DNA from: a virus
Direction: 5' to 3' (one strand)
Length of the DNA stretch: 37,974 nucleotides
IMG/VR virus record: IMGVR_UViG_3300032213_000108
Location: 1 to 37,974 of that record
Under the pieces are notes generated by a model, which searched no databases, had not been told where the DNA came from, and saw nothing but the letters and a program-made list of their open reading frames with translations. Shown piece after piece: positions 9,050 to 17,787 of this stretch (positions are counted from its first letter, which is position 1; each line of letters starts with the position of its first letter). Position numbers and translations under genes: made by a program.

Positions 9050-11472
9050 TATTTAAATATGTTGTTTAATGTCTTTGTAGGTGTTGCTGATTGAGTAGTA
9101 CCACCAAGTTTAGATCTCATCATATTAGCATACTCTTGGAAGGACATCTTAAAGTTTTTATCCATCATTTTTTCTTGTTGCCATAGGGGTAGTAGTTTAT
9201 CATCATCTAGACCACTTGATCCACTAAATGATTTATATGCTTGTGTAACTTTTGGTGCATCAAACACTTTAGTTGATTCACCTGTTTCAGGGTTCTTGAC
9301 AAGTTTATAATTATCAGGGTCTTGTTGAGCAATTGATAAGTATGTTTCATAGTCAGATTTCTTAGCTGCTGCTATTGCCGCTGTCTTCAACTGAACTTGA
9401 TTAGTAGCTGCATTACGTGCATTAGCATTATCTTCTTCCATTTGTTTAAGTTCTTTAGTAAGACCTGCTGAAACACCCGCAGCTTTTTCACCACGTTGAA
9501 CTTGATTGAGTTTAGCTCTAATATCAAGTTGTCTTTCATTAAGTTTATCAAGTCTATCACGAGCCGCAACATATTCAGAGATACCTAATTGAGCACCCTC
9601 ACCAATATTTTGTAAAGCAAACGGAGATTTACCCGCGGCTATACCAAACCCTGCTTTAGTTAATGCTAACCATGGTGCCATACGTTCTTGTTCTTTAGAG
9701 CCTAATTCAAGGTCTTGAACTTTTTTCATCAAAGTTTCGCGTTCTGGATCAGCACCCATCATCTCTTGGAATCGTTTAGCTGTTTCTTCCGCTGTATTAA
9801 CTGTAGATTTAGGTTTCTCTACGTTAGCATATGGGTTAAATTCTTGTGTCGCATTAGGCGGAACTTTGCCCTTTTCAGGAAGAGCTGGAATTCTAGGTTT
9901 AGTCATATTATATAGTTCAGACATATTGGGGTCTTTATATAAAGCATCTCTACTAAATGTAGCAGCTGCTAATGTAGGATCAAGTTCTGTTAAGTTCTCC
10001 TTTTTAGCCGCTTCAGATTTTTTTACTTCTTTTATTTTTTCAGCTTTATCTAATAGTTCTTCAACTTCAGATTTCTTTTTCTTTCTAAGCGCATCTGTTG
10101 AAGATGGTAAATCTTTTGCTTGAATAAGTTCACCTGTTACGGGATCTCTTACTACTCTATAACCAAATAAATTTCTTGATACTAAATCTTGAGCGCCTGA
10201 CACTAAATATCTTGGGTCTAAATAACTGTCAGCTAATGCAGCTTGATATTTTAAACTAGCTACAGATGGGCCACCTTCTACAAAGCGTTTAACTTCGCCG
10301 CCTTGTGCCATGCCTGGCATTCCTTGTGATATAGTTCTTCCATCGCCTGTTCTTTGTTGCGGACCACTATTATCGTATCTTGATACAAGTTCGCCTGTAC
10401 CCGTGTAATATTCTTTCTTAGGCACTTCTTGCACCCCAAAAAAAGCTCCCATACCTGAGCTTAAAAATTTTGCTCGATCTGACGGAGACATTTGAGAAAG
10501 AAACATTTTTCCTACTGGTGACATTGCGGCGCCATCATTAATTTGATATAAAAGATCATTAATTCCACTACCCCCACCACCGCCTTGCGTACCAGTATTT
10601 AGATTAAGTGAAGGAAGGTTATCTAAGTTCATACCTTTTTCTGTATCTCCACCTTCTGCATACCTTACTGGACCGCCTTGTGCCATAAATGGTGTATTAA
10701 TATCGCCTAGATAAGAGGCAGCTGACGTTGCTGGAGCATTAGAGAATTCTTGTGGTTCTTGTGCCATACCTTGTGATTTTTTTACCATGTGATCAACCAT
10801 AGCATTCATAGCGTTAGCAGGACGAGAATTAGGGTCTTGTTTGCCTCCCATTAAACCTGGTGCTATATGATCATACATAGCAGTCACAGCATTAGTATAT
10901 CGAGGTTCATCATTCTTATCAAAACCTGGAATAGCCATTCTAAGATATTCTTCCATACGTCTATCATACGGACGATTATCAAGTTGAATAGGGTCTATAT
11001 TTTGAGACATAGATTCACCAGTATTTAAATTAAGTGAAGGAAGGTTATCTAAGTTCATACCTTTTTCTGTATCTCCACCATCAGCGAATGCAACAATACC
11101 ACCATCAGCGTAGCTTTGTTCATTAAACATATCACCTACATCTAGCTCAGCTAGACCACCTTGTGCCATTTGTTGCATAGGCATTTCAGGCGGAGGAGCC
11201 ATAGCTTGCATCATAGGTTGGGCTTGTGGTAATCCTGCTACACCTTGTGGAGGCGGTGGTGGGGGTGGTTGGGTAGCCTCAGCAACTAAATCATCTGCTA
11301 CAGTCTTTTCTTCAGGCTTGTTAGCTTGGTATGAATTTCGCATTTCTTTTCTGCGTTGTAATTCACTTAACGCTAAATAGGTTGGTACTCGGCCTGTAGG
11401 GTTCTGCACATGCATAATAAGTGCATTATCAGGTAAGCCTTTAAGTTGATCCTGTAGTTTTAAGATGTTCAT
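9049..11472 (-). CDS. Large internal-virion candidate with GG motifs and LPSLNLNTG repeats
   Basis: 807 residues. The N-terminus (LQDQLKGLPDNALI, then YLALSELQRRKEMR) resembles a conserved uncharacterised family found beside internal proteins of marine and freshwater podovirus-like phages. A proline run (about 69-75) leads to a low-complexity region with MAQGGLAEL, YADGGIVAF, MAQGGPVRY and MAQGGEVKRF, and two copies of MNLDNLPSLNLNTG. The C-terminal half is Lys/Glu/Gln-rich and probably helical or coiled-coil. It is placed between the Gln-rich 598-aa protein and the 1846-aa protein, with a 1-base TAATG overlap with the latter. I infer a capsid-internal or ejection protein; no enzymatic motif is visible. 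Confidence 0.6.
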   Translation of the reverse strand: MNILKLQDQLKGLPDNALIMHVQNPTGRVPTYLALSELQRRKEMRNSYQANKPEEKTVADDLVAEATQPPPPPPPQGVAGLPQAQPMMQAMAPPPEMPMQQMAQGGLAELDVGDMFNEQSYADGGIVAFADGGDTEKGMNLDNLPSLNLNTGESMSQNIDPIQLDNRPYDRRMEEYLRMAIPGFDKNDEPRYTNAVTAMYDHIAPGLMGGKQDPNSRPANAMNAMVDHMVKKSQGMAQEPQEFSNAPATSAASYLGDINTPFMAQGGPVRYAEGGDTEKGMNLDNLPSLNLNTGTQGGGGGSGINDLLYQINDGAAMSPVGKMFLSQMSPSDRAKFLSSGMGAFFGVQEVPKKEYYTGTGELVSRYDNSGPQQRTGDGRTISQGMPGMAQGGEVKRFVEGGPSVASLKYQAALADSYLDPRYLVSGAQDLVSRNLFGYRVVRDPVTGELIQAKDLPSSTDALRKKKKSEVEELLDKAEKIKEVKKSEAAKKENLTELDPTLAAATFSRDALYKDPNMSELYNMTKPRIPALPEKGKVPPNATQEFNPYANVEKPKSTVNTAEETAKRFQEMMGADPERETLMKKVQDLELGSKEQERMAPWLALTKAGFGIAAGKSPFALQNIGEGAQLGISEYVAARDRLDKLNERQLDIRAKLNQVQRGEKAAGVSAGLTKELKQMEEDNANARNAATNQVQLKTAAIAAAKKSDYETYLSIAQQDPDNYKLVKNPETGESTKVFDAPKVTQAYKSFSGSSGLDDDKLLPLWQQEKMMDKNFKMSFQEYANMMRSKLGGTTQSATPTKTLNNIFK
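10591..10653 (-). repeat. Dispersed 63-bp repeat, copy 1 (encodes LPSLNLNTG block)
   Basis: This segment is nearly identical to 11017-11079 and related to 14182-14238. It encodes GGDTEKG followed by MNLDNLPSLNLNTG. The DNA identity is higher than the low-complexity surroundings would require. Confidence 0.85.
11017..11079 (-). repeat. Dispersed 63-bp repeat, copy 2 (encodes LPSLNLNTG block)
   Basis: Second copy inside the same gene, differing from copy 1 by a single base in 63 by eye. It is preceded in the protein by ADGGIVAFADGG. Confidence 0.85.
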
Positions 11473-11474
11473 AA

Positions 11475-13271
11475 TTATCCTCTGCCTAATACGTTAGCTA
11501 AACCAAGACCCGCTAAACCTAAACCACCAATTTGTGATGCCATAGATGGCGCAGGAGTATATGCAACTTGTGTTGAACCAAGCGCACCAGCGTTACCACG
11601 TAGAATATTACCATAATATTCAAGTAATGTTCTTTGATAGTTTTGAGCTTCTTGGAATTTTTGATATTCAAGATCTCTAATTTGTTGATTAAGCGCTTGT
11701 TTTTCTTCAGCAGTTGCAGCTTGCGCTTTAAGTCTTTCAAGATTAACTTGTTGTTCAGTAGCACCAAGAGCGCCGAGCGCTTTAGAACCTTCAAGCGCAG
11801 TAGAGAGCCCAGCTAAACCTACATCTTTACCTAAACCAGCAGCATATTGTTTGCCTTGTTGAGATAATTGTTGAGCTTGTAGAGCAGCAGCTTGGTTTGC
11901 TTTTTGGGCTTCTAGTGATTGTCCAGCACCTAATTGTTGTACACCAAGTAGAGCAGCTAAGTTTTGTTGACCTGTAGTTAAACCTGCTTGTTGGTTAGCC
12001 AACGCTGCTTTCATCGCTTGCTCTGCACTTAAACCTTGGGTTTGTAGTTGAGCGGCTAAGTTTTGTTGTTGTGTTGTTTGTTGTGTTTGTTGGTTAGCCA
12101 ACGCTGCTCTCAATGCTTGCTCTGCACTTAGCCCTTGAGTTTGTAGTTGAGCTGCTAAGTTTTGTACGTTAGCTGCTTGTGCATTTGTTAGATTAGCTAA
12201 TTGAGCTTGTAAATTAGATTGAGTACCTAGCTGTTGTACACCAAGTTTTGCGGCTAAGTTTTGTTGACCTGTAGTTAAACCTGCTTGTTGGTTAGCTAAT
12301 GCCGCTTGCAATCCATATTGTTGGTTAGCTTGTTGTGCTTGTAATTGACGCGCTTGATCTGCTTGGAACTGTGCTTGAGCATTTTGATATGCTTTTTCCA
12401 TACCTGTAGCTTGGATATCTGCCATAGTACGTTGAGTACCACGCTCTTGTTCTGCTTGTAATAAGGCTTGACGTGCACCACCAAAAGTTCCTCGACCCAT
12501 AGCCCCTGTCATACCTGCTTGTTTTTGTAAGTCGCCTTGTAAACGCGCTTCACGTAACGCTGGATTAATGGCCGCTTGTATATAAGGACTCATGTAATAA
12601 TCCGCTGCACCTTGACCAAAATTTTGTGTTGCTATATTTGAAGCGGCTACATTTTGTGCTGGACCCATTTGATATTGAGTAAGACTAGGGTTATAAGCCA
12701 TTTGTGCTGCGTTCATTTTGTATTGTTGTAATGACGGAACATTAATATTAGAAGCCCCACTCATTTGGTAATTTGTTAAGTTTGGCGCTGCTATATTTTG
12801 CGCTTGGCCCATTTGGTAATTCATTAAGTTTGGCGCCGCTATATTTTGTGCTGATATATCACCAGGGGCATATCCTAAAGCTTTATTTAAACCCGCTTGA
12901 GAAGCACCTAGACCTGTAGCTTGTAATGCACTTAACCCTGCGCCTGCTTGACCAAATTGTCCTGGAGTTTCGAGTCCTGCAACTTGTTGTTGTATTGCTA
13001 GCTGTTCTGGAGTAAATCCTGCAATTCTTTCGCCTGTGTATGGTACATAGGGTTTAATACCAGTAACGTTACCTGATGTATCAGTAGTAAATGACTGTTT
13101 ACCAGCTTGTTTTAAAAGTTCTTCATAGAACGGTTTAGCATACTCAGGTAAGTTAGTAGAATAAGAAGTGTTGGTAGTACTAGAAGGACCCCCACCTCCG
13201 CCGCCACCAAAGCTTAATGTAAAGAAGCTGATTAAGCTTTCTACCCAATTAAACAAGTTAAACAATTTCAT
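11475..13271 (-). CDS. Gln/Ala-rich helical internal-virion candidate
   Basis: 598 residues. A short hydrophobic N-terminus (residues 4-21) is followed by a glycine run and then a region with repeated NxxxYQM-type units (IAAPNLxNYQM, about 145-205). The centre and C-terminal half (about 260-520) are very rich in Gln and Ala with longer repeats such as NLAAQLQTQGLSAEQA and ALANQQAGLTTGQQNLAA, each present at least twice; these should form long helices or coiled coils. The end is hydrophobic and Gly-rich. This composition is typical of podovirus internal core/ejection proteins that line or exit the capsid, but no family can be named firmly. It starts with a 4-base ATGA overlap with the GNAT-like gene. 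Confidence 0.6.
   Translation of the reverse strand: MKLFNLFNWVESLISFFTLSFGGGGGGGPSSTTNTSYSTNLPEYAKPFYEELLKQAGKQSFTTDTSGNVTGIKPYVPYTGERIAGFTPEQLAIQQQVAGLETPGQFGQAGAGLSALQATGLGASQAGLNKALGYAPGDISAQNIAAPNLMNYQMGQAQNIAAPNLTNYQMSGASNINVPSLQQYKMNAAQMAYNPSLTQYQMGPAQNVAASNIATQNFGQGAADYYMSPYIQAAINPALREARLQGDLQKQAGMTGAMGRGTFGGARQALLQAEQERGTQRTMADIQATGMEKAYQNAQAQFQADQARQLQAQQANQQYGLQAALANQQAGLTTGQQNLAAKLGVQQLGTQSNLQAQLANLTNAQAANVQNLAAQLQTQGLSAEQALRAALANQQTQQTTQQQNLAAQLQTQGLSAEQAMKAALANQQAGLTTGQQNLAALLGVQQLGAGQSLEAQKANQAAALQAQQLSQQGKQYAAGLGKDVGLAGLSTALEGSKALGALGATEQQVNLERLKAQAATAEEKQALNQQIRDLEYQKFQEAQNYQRTLLEYYGNILRGNAGALGSTQVAYTPAPSMASQIGGLGLAGLGLANVLGRG
11930..12310 (-). repeat. Imperfect coding repeats (GLTTGQQNLAA and GLSAEQA units)
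   Basis: Within the Gln-rich gene, two kinds of unit recur. One encodes ANQQAGLTTGQQNLAAxLGVQQLG (two copies), the other NLAAQLQTQGLSAEQAxxAALANQQ (two copies). Long stretches are near-identical at DNA level, for example near 11965-12060 and 12075-12170. They look like internal duplications that lengthen a helical rod. Boundaries are approximate. Confidence 0.7.
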
Positions 13272-13678
13272 ATATTTTTCTCCACGACGTTTGTCACGAC
13301 ATTAAAACCCATTTTTATTTTATAAAGTCTTGCTTGAGCATCTTTTGCAAACGCTCTAATCTTAGTTGCACCTTGAGACCTTGCCCAGTCCTCATATTGC
13401 TTAATGGTGTTTTCATCGAATATTCCCTTGCCGCCTACAGCTGAAGTATGGACAACTCTATTATTTGGATAACTAATAACTTCTGCCGATAAAGCACCAA
13501 TAATTTTTTCATCTTCTACAAACACGAATAAGGTTTGTTTACCTTCAGTAAGTAACATTTTTAGCTGGTCAACGCTATAATCGTCTGTCCCTGCTCCCAT
13601 CGCCCTGTCAAAAAATGTTTCTATTTTGTCCCAAACTTGATGTATATAGTTGGGATGTACTATTTGCATTTGTTTCAT
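13268..13678 (-). CDS. GNAT-like N-acetyltransferase
   Basis: The 136-residue protein has the outline of a GNAT acetyltransferase as found among phage virion genes. Features are an N-terminal helix with VDQLKMLLTEGK, two strands TLFVFVED and IIGALSAEVISYP, a central VGGKG turn where acetyl-CoA would bind, a helix YEDWARSQGA, a strand IRAFAK and a final hydrophobic segment YKIKMGFNVV. GNATs transfer an acetyl group to amines; the substrate is unknown. The gene is joined to both neighbours by 4-base ATGA overlaps, so it is translated with the internal virion proteins. The canonical Q/RxxGxG/A loop is degenerate, so activity is uncertain. Confidence 0.6.
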   Translation of the reverse strand: MKQMQIVHPNYIHQVWDKIETFFDRAMGAGTDDYSVDQLKMLLTEGKQTLFVFVEDEKIIGALSAEVISYPNNRVVHTSAVGGKGIFDENTIKQYEDWARSQGATKIRAFAKDAQARLYKIKMGFNVVTNVVEKNI

Positions 13679-15483
13679 GCGGGCATGTATTTAGCAGGGT
13701 TGATTTGTTTACCTTGTTTAGTATGGCCTGTTCTTGCGTGTCTTACTTTATCTAACATTGCATATAATCTTTTTGATCCTGCTTTAGAAGAGCCGTTACC
13801 TAAATGACTTACCACATCTGCAGGGATTACAAATTCACCATCAGCTAAACGAGCGGGTTGTTTGCCTTCTATTGTAGCAGGTATTGAATCCGACATGCCA
13901 TCACCTTGACCATCTAAGTAGCCACCTTTAGCCATGTTTGGGCCTAACACAACACCTCGATTAGACAAATTATTTTTCATTTGTGTAAATGCTTTATTAG
14001 CAGTATAAAATGGATTAATTACCGTTTTACTTTCAAAAGGCCCAATTCCGGGGAATGTAATAGTTGTTGGATTATCAACAGTATATTTTATTGCTCTTCC
14101 AAACTCTTGCATACGTTCTTGCAGCGTTCCATCAGACATATTAAAATCCCCAAATCTACCTAAGCCACCATATCCTTGCCTACCAGTATTTAAATTAAGT
14201 GAAGGGAGTTCATCTAAGTTCATGCCTGTATCACCACCATCAGCAAAACTTACTGGGCCACCCCCTGCATAGAACATGTCACCTGCTTTAGAGAGTGAAC
14301 CTTGTTGTGCTAGTCTATCTAATCTTCCCATACCATAGCCATCATTAGAAAGTGATTGAGTTGTAGCACCTTCTGGACGATTATATAAATCAGATAACCC
14401 GCCACCTACAGAAGGATTAAGATCAACTTGGCCGCCTGTAGCTAGTTGTAATGGAGGAAGGCCTTCGTATTCACCTGTTTCAGGGTTGTAATTAGAATCT
14501 AAATTAAGTTGACCTGATGGGCCTCTGTATCTAGTTTGTTTTTTTAGTTCATCAATGCTTGGTCCGCCGTAGCCTAAATCAGAAGGTTCTATGCCACCTA
14601 ACACAGCACCACCTACAGGCAACATAGACTTACCAAATGCACCTAAATTAGATTCAGCGCCCATACCTTGTCTAAAAGCACTTAAAGCTGCTTCATCACC
14701 TGATAGTACATTACCAAAACCTCGTCCTGTTTGACTTAAGTTTTCCATCGAAATATCACCGAATGGTTTATATCCGCCTGATGTATTAAGTGTAGCGGCA
14801 GGATTTGGTGTTACTGGGTTAACTTGTCCCATATTGGGACCTGAACCTGGCATAAATTGTGTTGCACCTAATTGAGCATTTTGATATGGGAGATTTGTAG
14901 CCATGGTTGCAGGGTTCACTGTAGTAGCATTAAACATACCTTGTTGAGGAATTGTACCTACTGAGGAATTAACTTGCTGTTTAATTAAATCTTGTACTAA
15001 TGGGTCACTTAGATTAGCACCTGCATTTGCAAGACTTTGACTTACTTGAGCGCCTGTACCTGCTGCTGCACCTGTTTGAGCCGTAGTTGCCGCTGCGGGA
15101 ACAGCTGGAGCCCCTGCTTTAAATAGACTTGAGCCAATACCTTGGCCACCGTAACCACCAAGACCTCCCATAAGAGCACCCATTAATGGATCGTCTTTAT
15201 TAGTTAAAGCTCCTACGCCCGCCCCCGCTGCAATCCCTGCATATAAAGGTAGTCCCGCACCGCCAGTACCAATACCAATTAGAGTAGGTAATAAAGATTT
15301 AAAAAAGTTACCTAAGTTAAACGCTTCTGGCATACCTGTATTAGGGTTAACAGTGAGGGAAGTGCCTTGTGATTGAGCTAAAGCTTGAAGACCAGCAACT
15401 TCTTGTGGTTGCATATGAACCAAAACAGAGTCACCATGTCGACCTAAATTTGCTAAACCTTGAGCTGTAGAATGAAGTGCCAT
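13675..15483 (-). CDS. Gly-rich structural or internal-virion protein with DGEFVIPADVVSHLG domain
   Basis: 602 residues. The N-terminus (HGDSVLVHMQPQEVAGLQALA) and a Gly/Ala-rich hydrophobic section at about 65-115 are followed by low-complexity Ala/Thr/Gly sequence. Three GG-type motifs occur (LATGGQVDL, YAGGGPVSF, MAKGGYLDG), with one MNLDELPSLNLNTG block after the second. The C-terminus carries a conserved segment, LADGEFVIPADVVSHLGNG then KRLYAMLDKVR, which I recognise from many podovirus-like proteins of unknown function. It likely sits inside the capsid or at the portal exit (inference from neighbours). AAGGA lies 8 bases upstream of the ATG, and a promoter candidate lies just ahead of it. 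Confidence 0.6.
   Translation of the reverse strand: MALHSTAQGLANLGRHGDSVLVHMQPQEVAGLQALAQSQGTSLTVNPNTGMPEAFNLGNFFKSLLPTLIGIGTGGAGLPLYAGIAAGAGVGALTNKDDPLMGALMGGLGGYGGQGIGSSLFKAGAPAVPAAATTAQTGAAAGTGAQVSQSLANAGANLSDPLVQDLIKQQVNSSVGTIPQQGMFNATTVNPATMATNLPYQNAQLGATQFMPGSGPNMGQVNPVTPNPAATLNTSGGYKPFGDISMENLSQTGRGFGNVLSGDEAALSAFRQGMGAESNLGAFGKSMLPVGGAVLGGIEPSDLGYGGPSIDELKKQTRYRGPSGQLNLDSNYNPETGEYEGLPPLQLATGGQVDLNPSVGGGLSDLYNRPEGATTQSLSNDGYGMGRLDRLAQQGSLSKAGDMFYAGGGPVSFADGGDTGMNLDELPSLNLNTGRQGYGGLGRFGDFNMSDGTLQERMQEFGRAIKYTVDNPTTITFPGIGPFESKTVINPFYTANKAFTQMKNNLSNRGVVLGPNMAKGGYLDGQGDGMSDSIPATIEGKQPARLADGEFVIPADVVSHLGNGSSKAGSKRLYAMLDKVRHARTGHTKQGKQINPAKYMPA
14182..14238 (-). repeat. Dispersed repeat, copy 3 (shorter, in the 602-aa gene)
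   Basis: A related copy of the repeats at 10591 and 11017, shorter by 6 bases so that the Glu-Lys before Gly is missing, with LPSLNLNTG retained. It lies in a different gene about 3 kb away, which shows that the block moves between genes rather than being a simple tandem slip. Confidence 0.8.
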
Positions 15484-15507
15484 AAAAAGTCCTTGAGAAT
15501 TAGTGTA

Positions 15508-15536
15508 ATAATATCATTAATAAAGCGCCTATACAA
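15508..15536 (-). promoter_or_regulatory. Candidate sigma70-type promoter ahead of the 602-aa gene
   Basis: On the minus strand, TTGTAT (15536-15531), a 17-base spacer, and TATTAT (15513-15508). It occupies one of the few non-coding gaps in the late block (15484-15538), which supports it. The -35 match is only three of six. Confidence 0.35.
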
Positions 15537-15538
15537 CG

Positions 15539-15814
15539 TTAAACCACAGTTCCTGCAGCATTTATCCAATTAGTTCCAGTCCACCAAATAGGTCTATTTA
15601 TTGTTGTATCAAAATATTGCTGTCCTACTTGTAAACCAACGGTTGGACGAGCGGCTGTAGTCCCTGCAGTTGGGGTTAATAAGTCATTAAGAACTGAATC
15701 CACAGTATTAAAGTATAAACGTAATGCATTACTAAAAGATTCTGTGTACGTTTGACTATACGCAATTGTAGGTATAGGTAAGTTAGGTGCTTTTGGTCTA
15801 CGAACATTAGACAT
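15539..15814 (-). CDS. Small structural protein with YFDTTxxRPIWWTGTNW domain
   Basis: 91 residues. The N-terminus is basic and Pro-rich; the middle (SFSNALRLYFNTVDSVLNDLL) is an amphipathic helix. The C-terminus has GQQYFDTTINRPIWWTGTNW, a short module seen at the ends of many phage tail or fibre proteins that ask for a small beta fold. It follows the nozzle-like gene with a TAATG overlap, so it may be a tail-tip or plug component. The exact role is unknown. Confidence 0.6.
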   Translation of the reverse strand: MSNVRRPKAPNLPIPTIAYSQTYTESFSNALRLYFNTVDSVLNDLLTPTAGTTAARPTVGLQVGQQYFDTTINRPIWWTGTNWINAAGTVV

Positions 15815-17787
15815 TATGACCTCGTTCCATCTGGTCGTGCATCAACTCTTGGTAAACCTAGTTGCCACTGTGTACCTACTGTGTCAGACGCAATCTTAAA
15901 GTTCATTTGACGACCACGAGCCCTAATAAATACTTGGTTTGTATATTGGTCTACAGTTGCTGTCGCAGTTACGATTGTAGCATCCGTAGTTTGTCCTTCC
16001 GCATTTGTAATAGACGATGCAGCACCAGGAAAGTTACGTACCCCCACAGTAATATCGGCTTCAGGAACAAGGGGCGCACCTGTAACAGGATTAGTAGTTT
16101 CAGAACCTCTGAAGTTAATATCGGGTATAACACGACGTATTAACATAAATTTATCGCCATCCTCAATATCAATGTCAGCAGATTGAATATAAGCAGTCAT
16201 AGGAAGAGGAGCTGCGCCATTAGGTTGTCCATCGTCAGTACCATTTTCATGTTGGTATACCCAACCATCAGATAGTCCTACAGGATTATTAAAGACGCCA
16301 GAATCAATCCATGCAGTTCTTTCTAATTGTCCATAGTACCAAATATTTTCTAAGTAATTAAATACAACATATCGATTAATTTCGTTAGAATCAGCTGAAG
16401 GATAGAACCAAATAATCTCTGTAAATTTGTTGTTAACCCCTGCAAAAATAAGTGCACTTTGCTCATAGTTAAGGTCTGTAAATATGTATTGCCTAATTGT
16501 ACAAGGCAGTGTATCAACCCGTCCAGAGTATGTATAAAATCTATCTCGACCCATCCAGTAAGTAATATTGTTAGAACCTACTAATGCATTAGGACCAATA
16601 ATAGATATGTTATGAGATAACTCTTGTAAACCAAATACTTCAGCGGTACCTAAAAATTGAATAGATGTAAGTGATAAGTTAGTAAATACAAGTGTTTCTT
16701 GTCTAGTATTAATTGCAGTGATAATACGTGAGCCTGATTGTAGTCGTAAGAACCCAGCTGTATTAGTAAGAGTTGGTTGCCAATTCTCAGGTTCAGGGCC
16801 AATATCAGGATCAACATTAGACCAACGGATAAGTAACGGATCATAAGTACCTAAATAGTTAGGAGGGGCTGCAGTTGCATCATAATTAGTACAGCCAAGG
16901 GCTAGTAAGAAACCTTGTGGTGTAAACATAACCTTAGTTACTTTTTGTGGAACTGCTACTGCTCCTGATACCGTATTTAATAAAACAGCATCATTACTAA
17001 AGGAGTTTGTATAAACCCAATAATAAATTTGACCGCCTGCATCTGATACAGTATCGTATTGCGTATTAAATACTAAATCGTTATTAAACTTATCCATATA
17101 AATAAGTCTAGCAGGTTGAAATATTGGAGTTGTAGAACCAGAACCCCAAGCACCGCGCCCCCAAGTACCTGTACTCCAACCAAAACCCGCTGTAGTAATT
17201 GGAAACCCTGCTGGCATATAGCATACCGCAGTAATCGCTGTACCGCCTTGCCCTGTAGTAGTTGATGTTGCCGTTGTTGTAGCTTGAAACGTAAATGTAT
17301 TAGCAGTAAGAACTGTGATTTGCACAGATGTATTCATTTCAGTCACAGGAATGCCACCAATTGTAGGTCCCGCAATACCACTAAATGTTACATAAGTAAG
17401 TGATGTTAATCCATGTGCTGTAAGAGTTACAGTTACTGTTTTAGAGCCGTTTGTAGTACCAATACAATTATCTGTGTCTGGTGTGGTAGAAGTTGTATAA
17501 GTAGCAAATATAGGTGTTATATCATGTAGTGTTGTACCTGCTCCTACATAAACTCTTGAGTTAGTGCCTATACCTAGTAAGTTAATCCCATCAGTTGTAG
17601 ACCATGAAAATATAGAGCGAGCAGAATCCGTATAAGAATTTAAATTAGATACAGTCCAACCACCAAACTTTTCAGGGTAACCTGATCTAAAACGGACGAG
17701 TTGAGTTTCATACCAACCACCTTCTGATGCGTAGTTAGTTTGATCTCGGTTAACACCGGGTTTAAATACTAATTTACTTAATGGCAT
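15814..17787 (-). CDS. Tail nozzle-like or tail-stabilising structural protein
   Basis: 657 residues, beta-rich. The N-terminus (KLVFKPGVNRDQTNYASEGG, then RFRSGYPEKFGGW) matches a conserved podovirus-like tail protein often compared with the P22 gp10 or T7 gp12 nozzle. Later segments such as LLGIGTNSRVYVG, ILIRWSNVDPD-type and NNITYWMGRDRFYTYSGR fit a beta-propeller-like repeat. It would form the DNA exit channel below the adaptors. A Thr-rich insert at about 105-185 looks like an Ig-like or variable insertion. It is translationally coupled to the lysozyme gene upstream (TAATG) and to the 91-aa gene downstream. Family assignment is from memory of the N-terminal motif. Confidence 0.65.
   Translation of the reverse strand: MPLSKLVFKPGVNRDQTNYASEGGWYETQLVRFRSGYPEKFGGWTVSNLNSYTDSARSIFSWSTTDGINLLGIGTNSRVYVGAGTTLHDITPIFATYTTSTTPDTDNCIGTTNGSKTVTVTLTAHGLTSLTYVTFSGIAGPTIGGIPVTEMNTSVQITVLTANTFTFQATTTATSTTTGQGGTAITAVCYMPAGFPITTAGFGWSTGTWGRGAWGSGSTTPIFQPARLIYMDKFNNDLVFNTQYDTVSDAGGQIYYWVYTNSFSNDAVLLNTVSGAVAVPQKVTKVMFTPQGFLLALGCTNYDATAAPPNYLGTYDPLLIRWSNVDPDIGPEPENWQPTLTNTAGFLRLQSGSRIITAINTRQETLVFTNLSLTSIQFLGTAEVFGLQELSHNISIIGPNALVGSNNITYWMGRDRFYTYSGRVDTLPCTIRQYIFTDLNYEQSALIFAGVNNKFTEIIWFYPSADSNEINRYVVFNYLENIWYYGQLERTAWIDSGVFNNPVGLSDGWVYQHENGTDDGQPNGAAPLPMTAYIQSADIDIEDGDKFMLIRRVIPDINFRGSETTNPVTGAPLVPEADITVGVRNFPGAASSITNAEGQTTDATIVTATATVDQYTNQVFIRARGRQMNFKIASDTVGTQWQLGLPRVDARPDGTRS

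Noticed and set aside
9387-12484. Alternative-frame minus-strand ORFs inside the 807-aa and 598-aa genes (for example 9387-9572 and 11519-11794)
   Set aside because: Leu/Lys/Val-rich translations without ribosome sites, wholly inside genes with sensible products.
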